The position numbers and the translations under genes were made by a program. Source: an uncultured Amylibacter sp. (GTDB taxonomy: Bacteria; Pseudomonadota; Alphaproteobacteria; Rhodobacterales; Rhodobacteraceae). Taken from it: DNA of 64,000 bases. Of this stretch, positions 34,045 to 42,474 are shown piece by piece. The DNA lies in assembly GCA_947497475.1 (NCBI GenBank), contig CANMGS010000004.1:62001-126000 (forward strand). The letters run 5' to 3'. How positions within the stretch are numbered: the stretch's first letter is position 1; each line of letters opens with the position of its first letter. The notes below the pieces were generated by a model. That model did not search any database, was not told the DNA's origin, and saw only the letters and a program-made list of their open reading frames with translations.

Positions 34045-35229
34045 TTCTTCTTTAGCAAGTGGGTCTTTTTCGCCGTATAGCCAGCCTGATAAAACACCTG
34101 ACAACATTCGTCTGTGTAGCTGGTCTAGGCGTTTGTTTGAATCGAACAGGTCTGGACCTTTGTATGTTTGGCGCAGCCGCCACTTGCGACGATGTATGAC
34201 GATATCCTCTAACCGCTCAGGTAAAAGACCACTGGCTGCGCAGCCACGTATCCATGCATCCGTTAAGGATGGAGGAGGGTTTTCCTCGTCTTTTTTACAC
34301 CAGACGTGTTCGAATAAAGTCATAATGTAATCAAGAGCTTGCACAGGTGGGTGTCGACGATCTGGTTTGTATGGTTGTCTGAAAACATCAGTGATAATCT
34401 CGTACGATGGCCAATAATGTAGATACCCATCGTCTTTATATTTGCGTACGGTTTCATCGATCGCCACACGTAAGATAGACTTGGAAACGGAGTTTGATGT
34501 AATGCAAGAATTGTCACGAAATGTGGCAATCAATGGAATAGGGGAAAGCGTAAAGATGATCTTTGCATCTGGGCGATGCTTTCGGATCAATTTATAAATA
34601 GCTTCAAGATTGTCGCGATTTTCTTCTACAGTTGAAACTCTGAACTTGTGACGTTTAGGGTCATATACGTCTTTTGGAATAGTGCGCCAGAAAACGTTTT
34701 TAGTTTTCTCATCATACCATACTTCGCTCAGGCCAAATGTAAGGATAAAGACATCCGTTTCATCAAAAATACGCTTGGTTTCTGCCTGAACCTTTTTGTC
34801 GTACCCGTATTCTTCAGCTTCATATCCATGCCACAAAGCTTGCTTAAATACTTTATTTTCCCAAGCCCATTCAAACTGTTGTCGTATAACAAAGGAATTC
34901 ACCATTCCTTCACCGCAGCTTACAACATAGGCTTGTTTAGAGTTTTCATCTTTATTTAAGACGCGGTAATTGCGATTTGAAAGCCAATTGGAAATATTAG
35001 CTGCGAAACAGGATCCAAATGCCGTGATTTGAGTGTCTGTTGTGATACATGCTTCTTTTGGTTCCCAACCTTGAAGGACATATTTAGGAACGGCATCCGC
35101 GCCAAGCATTTGTTCGCGTACTGGGTTGTAATTTGTATGCTCACCACGAAACCAAGTGCGATATTCTGGGGTGTCTTTTGTGGTTGTTTGGAAATTATGG
35201 TTTTTCGCTGCTTTTTTTCGTTTTGCCAT
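34027..35229 (-). CDS. GSCFA-domain protein
   Basis: A 400-residue protein with the GSCFA motif that names its family, in TAFGSCFAANISNWL (about residues 89-103). Further family blocks are FILTFGLSEVW and KIIFTLSPIPLIATF. The fold is considered SGNH-hydrolase-like, and the family is often found with capsule or surface polysaccharide genes, where an esterase role is suspected. I choose ATG 35229, preceded by an AGGGGC site; a TTG 18 codons upstream has none. It converges on the hydrolase-like gene and shares a terminator with it. Confidence 0.85.
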   Translation of the reverse strand: MAKRKKAAKNHNFQTTTKDTPEYRTWFRGEHTNYNPVREQMLGADAVPKYVLQGWEPKEACITTDTQITAFGSCFAANISNWLSNRNYRVLNKDENSKQAYVVSCGEGMVNSFVIRQQFEWAWENKVFKQALWHGYEAEEYGYDKKVQAETKRIFDETDVFILTFGLSEVWYDEKTKNVFWRTIPKDVYDPKRHKFRVSTVEENRDNLEAIYKLIRKHRPDAKIIFTLSPIPLIATFRDNSCITSNSVSKSILRVAIDETVRKYKDDGYLHYWPSYEIITDVFRQPYKPDRRHPPVQALDYIMTLFEHVWCKKDEENPPPSLTDAWIRGCAASGLLPERLEDIVIHRRKWRLRQTYKGPDLFDSNKRLDQLHRRMLSGVLSGWLYGEKDPLAKEEASEEK

Positions 35230-35427
35230 ATTATTTGCCCCTATTTTTTTGCTTAATTCTGCACAACTTATCACCGTATTCAATGAATATTTAAAGAAGG
35301 TAATTTATTCTATGAAATATCAATATCTTGGTTTCTAAAATTTACACTACATCTAGGTTTTAAGCATGACATAAAATCATGAACTTGCTACTGTGTATTA
35401 ACAGGTAGTTTTTAGGAACAATTAAAT

Positions 35428-36639
35428 ATGTCGGATAAAAACCATTCTTGGCCTTCGACGTCTGGTAATGTCTGGATGTTGGAACATAATGATGATGTGT
35501 TTCGATATATTTCTGATCAATATCATGGTCAAGTTATGGGGTACGAGGAACGTGATCGCGTGACGCTAGCGCAAACGCCACCTGTAGCTATTGGAATGGT
35601 TTCGTTTGGGAGTGATGTGAATGTTGAACGTGTCCTAGCGCAACGTTTTGATTGGCATATAGTGAACGAAAAACTGAGTTCGGAAACGTCTATTCAGGGG
35701 GCGGAATCTCAAGCGATTATTTCGCAGTTTTATACACGAAAACACCATAAAGCTATGAAGACAATCATTGCTATATCCCAGTCACAACCAAGTCCAGTCG
35801 CTGAAGATACAGTGGTTAATGGGCGTCATTATAAGGATATTCTTGACCGCATTGAAGAGGCTGGAAAAGCTTTGAAAATGTGGAATAAGTCGTTGTTTGT
35901 GGACAGAATATCGTTGTCTTTATTGTCAGGTGCAACAGACATTTCTGAAGAATTTGTTGATACACATTATGCAGATGTTGCTCATAATTTACGCGAAGAT
36001 GTTACGCGGCTTTCAAAACAAACAGCATTCCCAATCGTCGTTGTTTCGCAATCCGCAGGATTGCAAACGGATGGTTCGTCTGAGGTCATTTTGGCAGAAG
36101 GAAAGTTGGATATTCAACACCCATCTGTGGGTATTGTCGTGGCAACCCCTGCATATCCGTTTCCTATGGTCAAAGATATGCCTGGCACACATACTGCGCA
36201 GTCTGCAGCACTTATTGATGAGATGGAGAGTATAGCTATTTCAGCAATACATTCAGGTCAAAGGTGGTATTGTCCGTCGATGCAAAGCGCGACGTTAGAC
36301 GGTAAAATCATAACCGTTGATTTTGCTGTCTTGGAAGAACTTGTTTTAGATGATGGGTTCCACGGGTTCACACTGGTTGGCGCTGAAAATAAGGTAAAGA
36401 TTAAATCCGTAAAAGCGCATGAAAAAACGGTATCTATAGCGTTAGATAAAGAACCAAAGGGTGAACTAAGCTTGAATTATGCTTGGGGTGTCAAAGAAAA
36501 AAAAGGTGATGGTTTTTCTGCAAATAAAGGGGCGCTGCGAGATACTTGGAGTGCTAAAAGTGCTATTTTTGCGGATCAAATGCTTTACCGCTTTGCTTTA
36601 TCAGGTCGTGTAAAAGTAAACACGCCTTCGACGTATTAA
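35428..36639 (+). CDS. uncharacterised protein, possibly SGNH/sialate O-acetylesterase-like
   Basis: A 403-residue protein I do not recognise firmly. There is no signal peptide. Some features hint at a carbohydrate esterase: residues about 240-270 read MPGTHTAQSAALIDEMESIAI, with a D.xxH-like arrangement as in SGNH enzymes, and the C-terminal part is beta-rich (FHGFTLVG, VKIKSVKAHEKTVSIALD) and ends with an NKGALRDTW segment seen in such proteins. The usual GDS nucleophile block is not clear. The next gene, a sulfatase, begins 14 bp after its stop, so they are co-transcribed. Confidence 0.5.
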   Translation: MSDKNHSWPSTSGNVWMLEHNDDVFRYISDQYHGQVMGYEERDRVTLAQTPPVAIGMVSFGSDVNVERVLAQRFDWHIVNEKLSSETSIQGAESQAIISQFYTRKHHKAMKTIIAISQSQPSPVAEDTVVNGRHYKDILDRIEEAGKALKMWNKSLFVDRISLSLLSGATDISEEFVDTHYADVAHNLREDVTRLSKQTAFPIVVVSQSAGLQTDGSSEVILAEGKLDIQHPSVGIVVATPAYPFPMVKDMPGTHTAQSAALIDEMESIAISAIHSGQRWYCPSMQSATLDGKIITVDFAVLEELVLDDGFHGFTLVGAENKVKIKSVKAHEKTVSIALDKEPKGELSLNYAWGVKEKKGDGFSANKGALRDTWSAKSAIFADQMLYRFALSGRVKVNTPSTY

Positions 36640-36653
36640 GTGGAGCGCGATAA

Positions 36654-38783
36654 GTGAAAAAGAAGAATATTTTATTCATTTCCATTGATGATGGCTTTGC
36701 TTATTGGCGTTACAGAACAGCGTTTGGGGCGCGACTTCACACGCCAAACTTAGATCGAATATGTAAAGTTTCTACAGCTTTTCAGTCAGCATATTGTCAG
36801 GTTCCTATATGTGGTCCTTCACGTTCTAGCTTTATGTCTGGTTTATCGCCGTATGAGACGGGGGTTTTTGACAACTACACCAGTGTATTTGATGTTATGC
36901 GCCCACAACAATTTTGGTCATATCGTTTGAAGCAAGATGGATATTATTGTTCCACCGCTGGTAAAATACATCATGGCTATAAACCTTTGCCTGATGATAT
37001 ACACAACACGCTTTATTCTCATCCAAGCAGTAGAGTTTTCTTTGGCCCCGCAAAAGATGCGGATTGTGTGAAATTTGGAGGCCTAAATGATGGTCGGGGT
37101 ACATTGCCAGATACTGATCGGCAATATTATGATTTCAGATCTTCGCAACATGCGATTAGGTTTCTAAAAGGATATGACGGTGACGCTCCTTTTTATCGCG
37201 AGGCTGGGTTTCATAATCCTCACCCGCCGTTCAGGACGCCCATCCGCTTCAAAGAAATGTATAATGTAGATGATTTCATTCATCCCGATGAATGGTCATT
37301 GGGTTTTGATTTATCTGAGTTTACAGCGCGCTATATGATTGAGAATATTGATGTAAATAGAGTGGATTTTTGGAAAAAATCTGTTCGAAATTATTTTTCA
37401 GGATTTAGTCATGTTGATTTCCATATTGGACGTGTTTGGAATACATTAAAGGCCTCTAAATATGCTGATAATACTGTTGTTGTGATCACAACAGATCATG
37501 GATACCACATGGGTGATAAGGGGCGCTTTAGAAAGTTCACCCTTTGGGAGGAAGCGGCGCGTGTTCCGCTTATTGTCCATGATCCAGATATGCCAGCGCA
37601 AGAGATACAAGATCCTGTTTCGTTGATAGATATAGGGCCAACGGTTCTTGATTATGCTGAATGCCGTCCAATGCAATATGCTGTTGGGAAAAGCTTGCGC
37701 CCACTTGTAGAAGGCGAGACGCAAGAGAAACGCGCGGTTCCAACTTTTTGGTATGGCAGTGCTTCTATTCGTAAAGGTTCCTACCGGACGACATTATATC
37801 AAGATGGTAGTGCAGAGCTGTATGATTTAGATAATGATATGTGGCTGACAAAAAATCTTGCTAGTGATAAGTCTTTGTTTGAGCCTGCAAAAAAAGACCT
37901 GCTTGCAACGTGTAAGCAATATGGCATGCAAATTGTAGAACCTGATGCAACCATCAACGAACCAGCACTTTATTTTTCTGTTCTTAAAGGGGCACAGGCG
38001 CCTGCAACATTAGGAACTAACGGGGTGTTTTCTGTTGGTTCAGCGCCAGTAGATAGTGCAACTCCTGGATATAAAAAACAATGGGCCATAATGGACGGGA
38101 ATGACATTCTTAACGTTTCAAAAGGTGTAGATGAACTACATTTTGCATCAGACACAAATGGTGGAGTAACCCATTTTACTGCAGTTGGTAATGATGATGG
38201 CAACAAGTTTGTTTTCAAAGGTAGCCACAACCGTTTCAAGGCTGAAATTCATGCAGGAGCAGGGGATGATGTGATTGAGACATCTCATGATTCATTAATT
38301 GCATATACTGGTGCTGGTAATGACACTGTTTATGCAGGTGTAGCGGATGGTGTGGTTTATGGTGGCATAGGAACAAATACAATTCATGCTATTGCGGGGG
38401 ATAATCAAATATTTGGCGGGCCAAGTAATGATACTGTATATGGTGGTACAGGTAATGATACGATTTACAGTGGTAGCGGCTTTAACCAGATAGAAAGTGG
38501 TGCAGGTAACAATACCATTGTTGTTAATGGCGGGAGCAATACTATTGTTGTGGGTGAGGGCGAGAATACGATTGTGTTCAAAAGAACGGCATTAAAACAA
38601 CAGATTGAAAACTATGGGCAAGGATCGATAGATTTAACTGATTGGTCATGTATAGGGCGTGCTACTATTACCCAAATCGGTAAAGATGTATCCATAGATT
38701 GTAATACAGAAAGTATTCTTTTTAAGAATGTTAATGTTGAAACGATAAAAGCGAATATTACCGGGATTGAAGTAAATAGCTAA
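36654..38783 (+). CDS. sulfatase with C-terminal RTX-like beta-roll
   Basis: A 709-residue protein. Residues 1 to about 450 are an alkaline-phosphatase-fold sulfatase: ISIDDG gives the first metal-binding Asp pair, CGPSR holds the Cys53 that would become formylglycine, and VVITTDHGYHMGDKGRF holds later metal and substrate residues. Residues about 530-640 carry about eight degenerate glycine/aspartate repeats (GAGNDTVYAG, GGTGNDTIYSG), a calcium-binding beta-roll. No N-terminal signal peptide is visible, and a C-terminal beta-roll is typical of type I secretion, so it is probably exported that way to cleave sulfate esters outside the cell. The start is GTG 36654 with GGAG 8 bases upstream. No type I export genes lie in the window. 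Confidence 0.88.
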   Translation: MKKKNILFISIDDGFAYWRYRTAFGARLHTPNLDRICKVSTAFQSAYCQVPICGPSRSSFMSGLSPYETGVFDNYTSVFDVMRPQQFWSYRLKQDGYYCSTAGKIHHGYKPLPDDIHNTLYSHPSSRVFFGPAKDADCVKFGGLNDGRGTLPDTDRQYYDFRSSQHAIRFLKGYDGDAPFYREAGFHNPHPPFRTPIRFKEMYNVDDFIHPDEWSLGFDLSEFTARYMIENIDVNRVDFWKKSVRNYFSGFSHVDFHIGRVWNTLKASKYADNTVVVITTDHGYHMGDKGRFRKFTLWEEAARVPLIVHDPDMPAQEIQDPVSLIDIGPTVLDYAECRPMQYAVGKSLRPLVEGETQEKRAVPTFWYGSASIRKGSYRTTLYQDGSAELYDLDNDMWLTKNLASDKSLFEPAKKDLLATCKQYGMQIVEPDATINEPALYFSVLKGAQAPATLGTNGVFSVGSAPVDSATPGYKKQWAIMDGNDILNVSKGVDELHFASDTNGGVTHFTAVGNDDGNKFVFKGSHNRFKAEIHAGAGDDVIETSHDSLIAYTGAGNDTVYAGVADGVVYGGIGTNTIHAIAGDNQIFGGPSNDTVYGGTGNDTIYSGSGFNQIESGAGNNTIVVNGGSNTIVVGEGENTIVFKRTALKQQIENYGQGSIDLTDWSCIGRATITQIGKDVSIDCNTESILFKNVNVETIKANITGIEVNS
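38253..38575 (+). repeat. glycine/aspartate-rich beta-roll repeat coding region
   Basis: Imperfect 9-residue-like units in the sulfatase C-terminus, patterned on G-G-x-G-(N/D)-D-x-(I/V)-x, for example at GAGDD, GAGND, GGPSND and GGTGND. They drift from consensus towards the end. In nucleotides the units recur as ggtaatgat-like steps without exact identity. Confidence 0.8.
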
Positions 38784-38843
38784 ACAAGGCTATTTATAGA
38801 CATAAGAATAAGTTTTGACGGCTAGAGAGGGCAAGCGGAGACA

Positions 38844-39731
38844 ATGGACATAAGAATATACAGTGGTGGGCATCGTGCAACCATGCAACATTTTATGACA
38901 GCTCTCGAAGACAACAATGATTATTTGAAATCAGAAGGTATCGCATATTCTAGCGAGACTGGGCTTAATATTGGGCAAGCTATTAATGCGATGAAGTCTG
39001 GCGGCGATTTTCAAAAGATCCAAGATGATATTATTAAAGAGCTTTCCCTCGGTATTGATGCCAAACGTATTATCTGGGTGGACAATAAAATTATTGGTAC
39101 TGGTCGGCGTCCTTTTAAAAGTTTGCTTAACAATAGGCGAATAAGAGGCGCGTACGCTGATTTGAACGCGCTTTTTAAAGGGCATGATTTTCATGTCCAT
39201 GTAGAAACACGCAATCCAGCATCGTTAATACCAGCATCTTATGCAGAAGCCGTTCACACAGGTGTTTTTAAGGATTTTGAGGAATTTGTGGAAGAGATAA
39301 ACCTGAATGAATTCAGGTGGTCCTCGTATTTACATAGTGTGCAGGGTAATCAAGATCCGCTGCCTGTCTCTGTTTGGAGATTTGAAGATTATGCATATAT
39401 GTGGCGTGATATTATTGGCGCTTTTACCGGTGTATCTAATTTTCAAGATTTAGTGGGACCAACTCAACTTGAAACTGCTGGGCTGAACTTTAAAGGTGCT
39501 AAACTGCTGAACCAGTACATTAAAGAATACTCTGTTTCAGATAGAGCTGAAGTGAATAAGATTAAGGGTATCTTTCAACGTCAATTCCCGAACTCACAAA
39601 ACGAGAATACAGAAATGTATTGGCCATCTGGCATAGTTGAAGACTTAAACGGTAGTTATGATGATGATTGGTATTACATAGACCGTATGGACAATATGCA
39701 GGCAATAAAATTGCGGGACGCAGCAAGTTAA
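38844..39731 (+). CDS. sulfotransferase-like protein, uncharacterised
   Basis: A 295-residue protein of uncertain family. Residues about 110-150 read VHVETRNPASLIPASYAEA followed by FEEFVEEIN, which resembles the 3'-phosphate-binding Arg-Asn-Pro and Ser region of PAPS-dependent sulfotransferases; a later VWRFEDY fits the same fold. The usual N-terminal PAPS loop (a KSGT-like motif) is not obvious; IYSGGHRATM at the start could substitute. It directly follows the sulfatase gene, so addition and removal of sulfate on one glycan is an attractive inference. The ATG has a GGAG site. Confidence 0.5.
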   Translation: MDIRIYSGGHRATMQHFMTALEDNNDYLKSEGIAYSSETGLNIGQAINAMKSGGDFQKIQDDIIKELSLGIDAKRIIWVDNKIIGTGRRPFKSLLNNRRIRGAYADLNALFKGHDFHVHVETRNPASLIPASYAEAVHTGVFKDFEEFVEEINLNEFRWSSYLHSVQGNQDPLPVSVWRFEDYAYMWRDIIGAFTGVSNFQDLVGPTQLETAGLNFKGAKLLNQYIKEYSVSDRAEVNKIKGIFQRQFPNSQNENTEMYWPSGIVEDLNGSYDDDWYYIDRMDNMQAIKLRDAAS

Positions 39732-39837
39732 CATATATTCTTATGCAAAGCGGTTATTTTGAATACTTTGACTTTGCAATTTTTGCCGATAGAAGTGCAA
39801 TATAAGCCTATAATATAATAAAAATGAGGGTACAGCA

Positions 39838-41436
39838 GTGAGTAAGACAGATTATCAAATTGGGGCTCTTTGGATGGAGGGGTCGCTTAGCTTCTTAGAA
39901 CAGTTGTGTTTGAAGTCTTTTGTCGATGCGGGTCATCACGTTAAGTTATACCATTATGGCCCTCTTAAAAATGTTCCCGATGGAATTGAGCTTGCTGATG
40001 CTGCTGACATTTTACCCAGAACAGACTTTTTACAACATCAGCGAACTGGGAGCCCAGCATTACATTCAGATCTTTTTAGATACTGGATGTTAAAGAATAA
40101 TGACAACATGATTTGGGCAGATACTGATGCCTATTGCATGAAGAAGTTCGAAACACCCAATGGCCATTTTTATGGATGGGAATCCGAAAAACACATCAAT
40201 GGTGGTGTCCTTGGATTACCAAAAGACTGTGATACTTTGCGTGAGCTATTGGAATTCACCAGCGATGAGTTTGCAATTCCGACATGGTATAGTGATGAAT
40301 ATACGCGTGAACTAGAAGAAGCCCGTGATAGTGGGAACCCAGTTCATGCAAGTGAACAGCCTTGGGGCGTATGGGGACCGCATGCAGTAACGCATTTCCT
40401 ACATAAAACTGGTGAAGCTAAATATGCGTTACCTCAAGAGGGTTTATACCCGTTCACTTATCGTGATCGCCGCAAGATGTTGAAACGCAATTTTGATACA
40501 ACAGGTATCATAACTGAGAATACGTATTCAGTGCATTTGTATGGACGTAGAATGCGCGCACGCCTTGTTGAAAAAGAAGGGGGTGCGCCACATCATAAAA
40601 GCCTTTTGGGACGATTGATTAAGAAACATGGCATTATACCTGAGAACGCACCCTTACCAGCACCTAAAAATAAACCAGTAGAACCAAAAAAAGAAAAGAA
40701 GAGTGCACCAGTGATACAGGCTGTAAGTGAACCATTACCCGCATCAGAAAAATATGGGCGTGGGCAAGTTAACCTAACCGATCTAGCCGATAAGTTTGGG
40801 TCTGATAAAGGCTCTACAAAGCATAGATATACAGAGCTGTATCAAATGCTATTTTTGCCATTTCGTCATAGGAAAATTAACTTTTTAGAAATGGGCCTGT
40901 TAATAGGCGGACCCGAGCATGGTGTTGATAAAGATCGCGAAACAAATGATCTACCATCTATTCGTATGTGGTTAGAGTATTTTACTGCGGCTCACATTAA
41001 CGGGTTGGATGTGTCAGATTTCTCGTGGTTTGAGAATGACAGATTTTCCTTTTATCGCTGCGATATGGATACACGTGAGAACATTGTTGAAGCGACAAAG
41101 GATATTCCAGCATTAGATATCATTATTGATGATGCATCCCATGCATCTCATCACCAACAAAATGCATTTATTGAACTATTCCCTAAGCTGAATTCTGGTG
41201 GGCTTTATGTGATCGAAGATTTACGTTGGCAGCCAAAGATGATGGAAAAAGAAGGTATCACTAAAACAGGTGAACTTTTTTATGGTATGCAAACTAATGG
41301 TGTTTTTGAACATTCTGATCCTGCTGTTGCAAACGCATTAAATGGAATGCGCAACGATATTTCAGGCTGTTTTGTTTTCCAAGCGAGCTATAATCGGAAA
41401 AGACGTCATCAGGTCGCAGTCATTCATAAACGTTAA
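39838..41436 (+). CDS. glycosyltransferase-methyltransferase fusion protein
   Basis: A 532-residue two-domain protein. Residues about 1-250 are a GT-A glycosyltransferase of the DXD-sugar-binding (GT32-like) type: HSDLFRYWML then IWADTDAYCM, with Asp95-Thr-Asp97 as the metal-binding motif, and HINGGVLGLPK. A Pro/Lys/Glu-rich linker (about 265-300) follows. Residues about 310-532 are a class I methyltransferase with FGSDKGSTKHRYTELY, FLEMGLLIGG and IIDDASHASHHQQ, related in type to the gene at 6067. One protein may thus transfer and cap or methylate a sugar. The start is GTG 39838. It is followed 5 bp later by the hydrolase-like paralogue B. Confidence 0.83.
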   Translation: MSKTDYQIGALWMEGSLSFLEQLCLKSFVDAGHHVKLYHYGPLKNVPDGIELADAADILPRTDFLQHQRTGSPALHSDLFRYWMLKNNDNMIWADTDAYCMKKFETPNGHFYGWESEKHINGGVLGLPKDCDTLRELLEFTSDEFAIPTWYSDEYTRELEEARDSGNPVHASEQPWGVWGPHAVTHFLHKTGEAKYALPQEGLYPFTYRDRRKMLKRNFDTTGIITENTYSVHLYGRRMRARLVEKEGGAPHHKSLLGRLIKKHGIIPENAPLPAPKNKPVEPKKEKKSAPVIQAVSEPLPASEKYGRGQVNLTDLADKFGSDKGSTKHRYTELYQMLFLPFRHRKINFLEMGLLIGGPEHGVDKDRETNDLPSIRMWLEYFTAAHINGLDVSDFSWFENDRFSFYRCDMDTRENIVEATKDIPALDIIIDDASHASHHQQNAFIELFPKLNSGGLYVIEDLRWQPKMMEKEGITKTGELFYGMQTNGVFEHSDPAVANALNGMRNDISGCFVFQASYNRKRRHQVAVIHKR

Positions 41437-41441
41437 AAGCA

Positions 41442-42344
41442 ATGAGCTCTGACACACCAAATGATGAACCAGATTTAGGAGGCATTCCAAGCTGGTATCG
41501 TGAGATTTTTCCTGCAGGAAATAATAAAGGGTTTTTCCATAACCTTGGCAATCACAGCGCTTTATTTGTTGATCGTGGGCAGCATCAATTAGTTGTATCT
41601 TTTGATAATTTATCTGATGCGGGAAACCCACGTTACGATCGGGACGCTTGGGCAGGGAAATTTTGTGCTGATAATGGCTGGAGCCATTTGGGTGTTTTAT
41701 CGCAAGTCCCCCATTGGTACCGAGATCAAGCCATCATTGATTTTATGAAAAAGCTTTCGAGCGATGGTTTTTTTGAACAATTCGATCGCGTTGCTTTTTG
41801 CGGTACTTCTATGGGTGGGTTTGCAGCACTTACGTTTTCAAGTTTAGCACCTGGTGCAACCGTGATTGCGTTTAGCCCGCAAACAACTTTGCGGAGTGAT
41901 CTTGTGCCTTGGGATAAACGTTTTGCAAAAGGTCGCAGAGCAGATTGGGCGTTAGAATATTCAGATGCTGCTGAACAGATATCTAGTGCCCATAAAGTCT
42001 ATGTCGTTTTTGATCCTTTTTTTGATTTAGATAAAAAACATTACAACCGGTTAGTTGGTGAGAATATTATGTCACTACATGGCTTTGGGCTTGGTCATAA
42101 GTCGGCCCTTGTTTTAAGGCGTATGGACCGATTGAAGCCAATTATGTTTGATGCGATCACTGGGGTTCTGACAGAAAAGCGTTTTTACGAATTGATGCGT
42201 GCACGCAAAGATGTCTATTTATATCGTCAAAATATAGAAACTTATCTTATTCAACGCGACCGCGAAAATTGGCTGCCTTTATTTAGAAAAGCATTTAAAA
42301 CGCGTAGACGTAAAGCAAAGCTTGCCCTTTTAGCAAAGGATTAA
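41442..42344 (+). CDS. serine-hydrolase-like protein of unknown function (paralogue B)
   Basis: A 300-residue paralogue of the protein encoded at 33067-34008. The nucleophile elbow is VAFCGTSMGGFAAL with Ser123, the acid region VVFDPFFDLDKKHYN, and the His region GLGHKSALVLRRM; the C-terminal motif LKPIMFDAITG..TEKRFYELMRARKD matches paralogue A. There is no signal peptide. It starts 5 bp after the glycosyltransferase-methyltransferase gene and is probably co-translated with it. The role is unknown; an acyl transfer or deacylation on the glycan precursor would fit. Confidence 0.68.
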   Translation: MSSDTPNDEPDLGGIPSWYREIFPAGNNKGFFHNLGNHSALFVDRGQHQLVVSFDNLSDAGNPRYDRDAWAGKFCADNGWSHLGVLSQVPHWYRDQAIIDFMKKLSSDGFFEQFDRVAFCGTSMGGFAALTFSSLAPGATVIAFSPQTTLRSDLVPWDKRFAKGRRADWALEYSDAAEQISSAHKVYVVFDPFFDLDKKHYNRLVGENIMSLHGFGLGHKSALVLRRMDRLKPIMFDAITGVLTEKRFYELMRARKDVYLYRQNIETYLIQRDRENWLPLFRKAFKTRRRKAKLALLAKD

Positions 42345-42474
42345 TCATATTTTATCCTTATTTATTGGTGATTTAATATTGCAATGCGCTATTTGCATGA
42401 ACGTCTAAAATTGGCATTAGATAAGTAGCACATATCCGACTAGGCTTTCTCAATAACGTTTTGGGAGAGAATCT

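Noticed and set aside
38253-38575. CRISPR-like or microsatellite repeat
   Set aside because: The periodicity is in the protein (glycine/aspartate beta-roll), inside an open frame, without identical DNA repeats or unique spacers.
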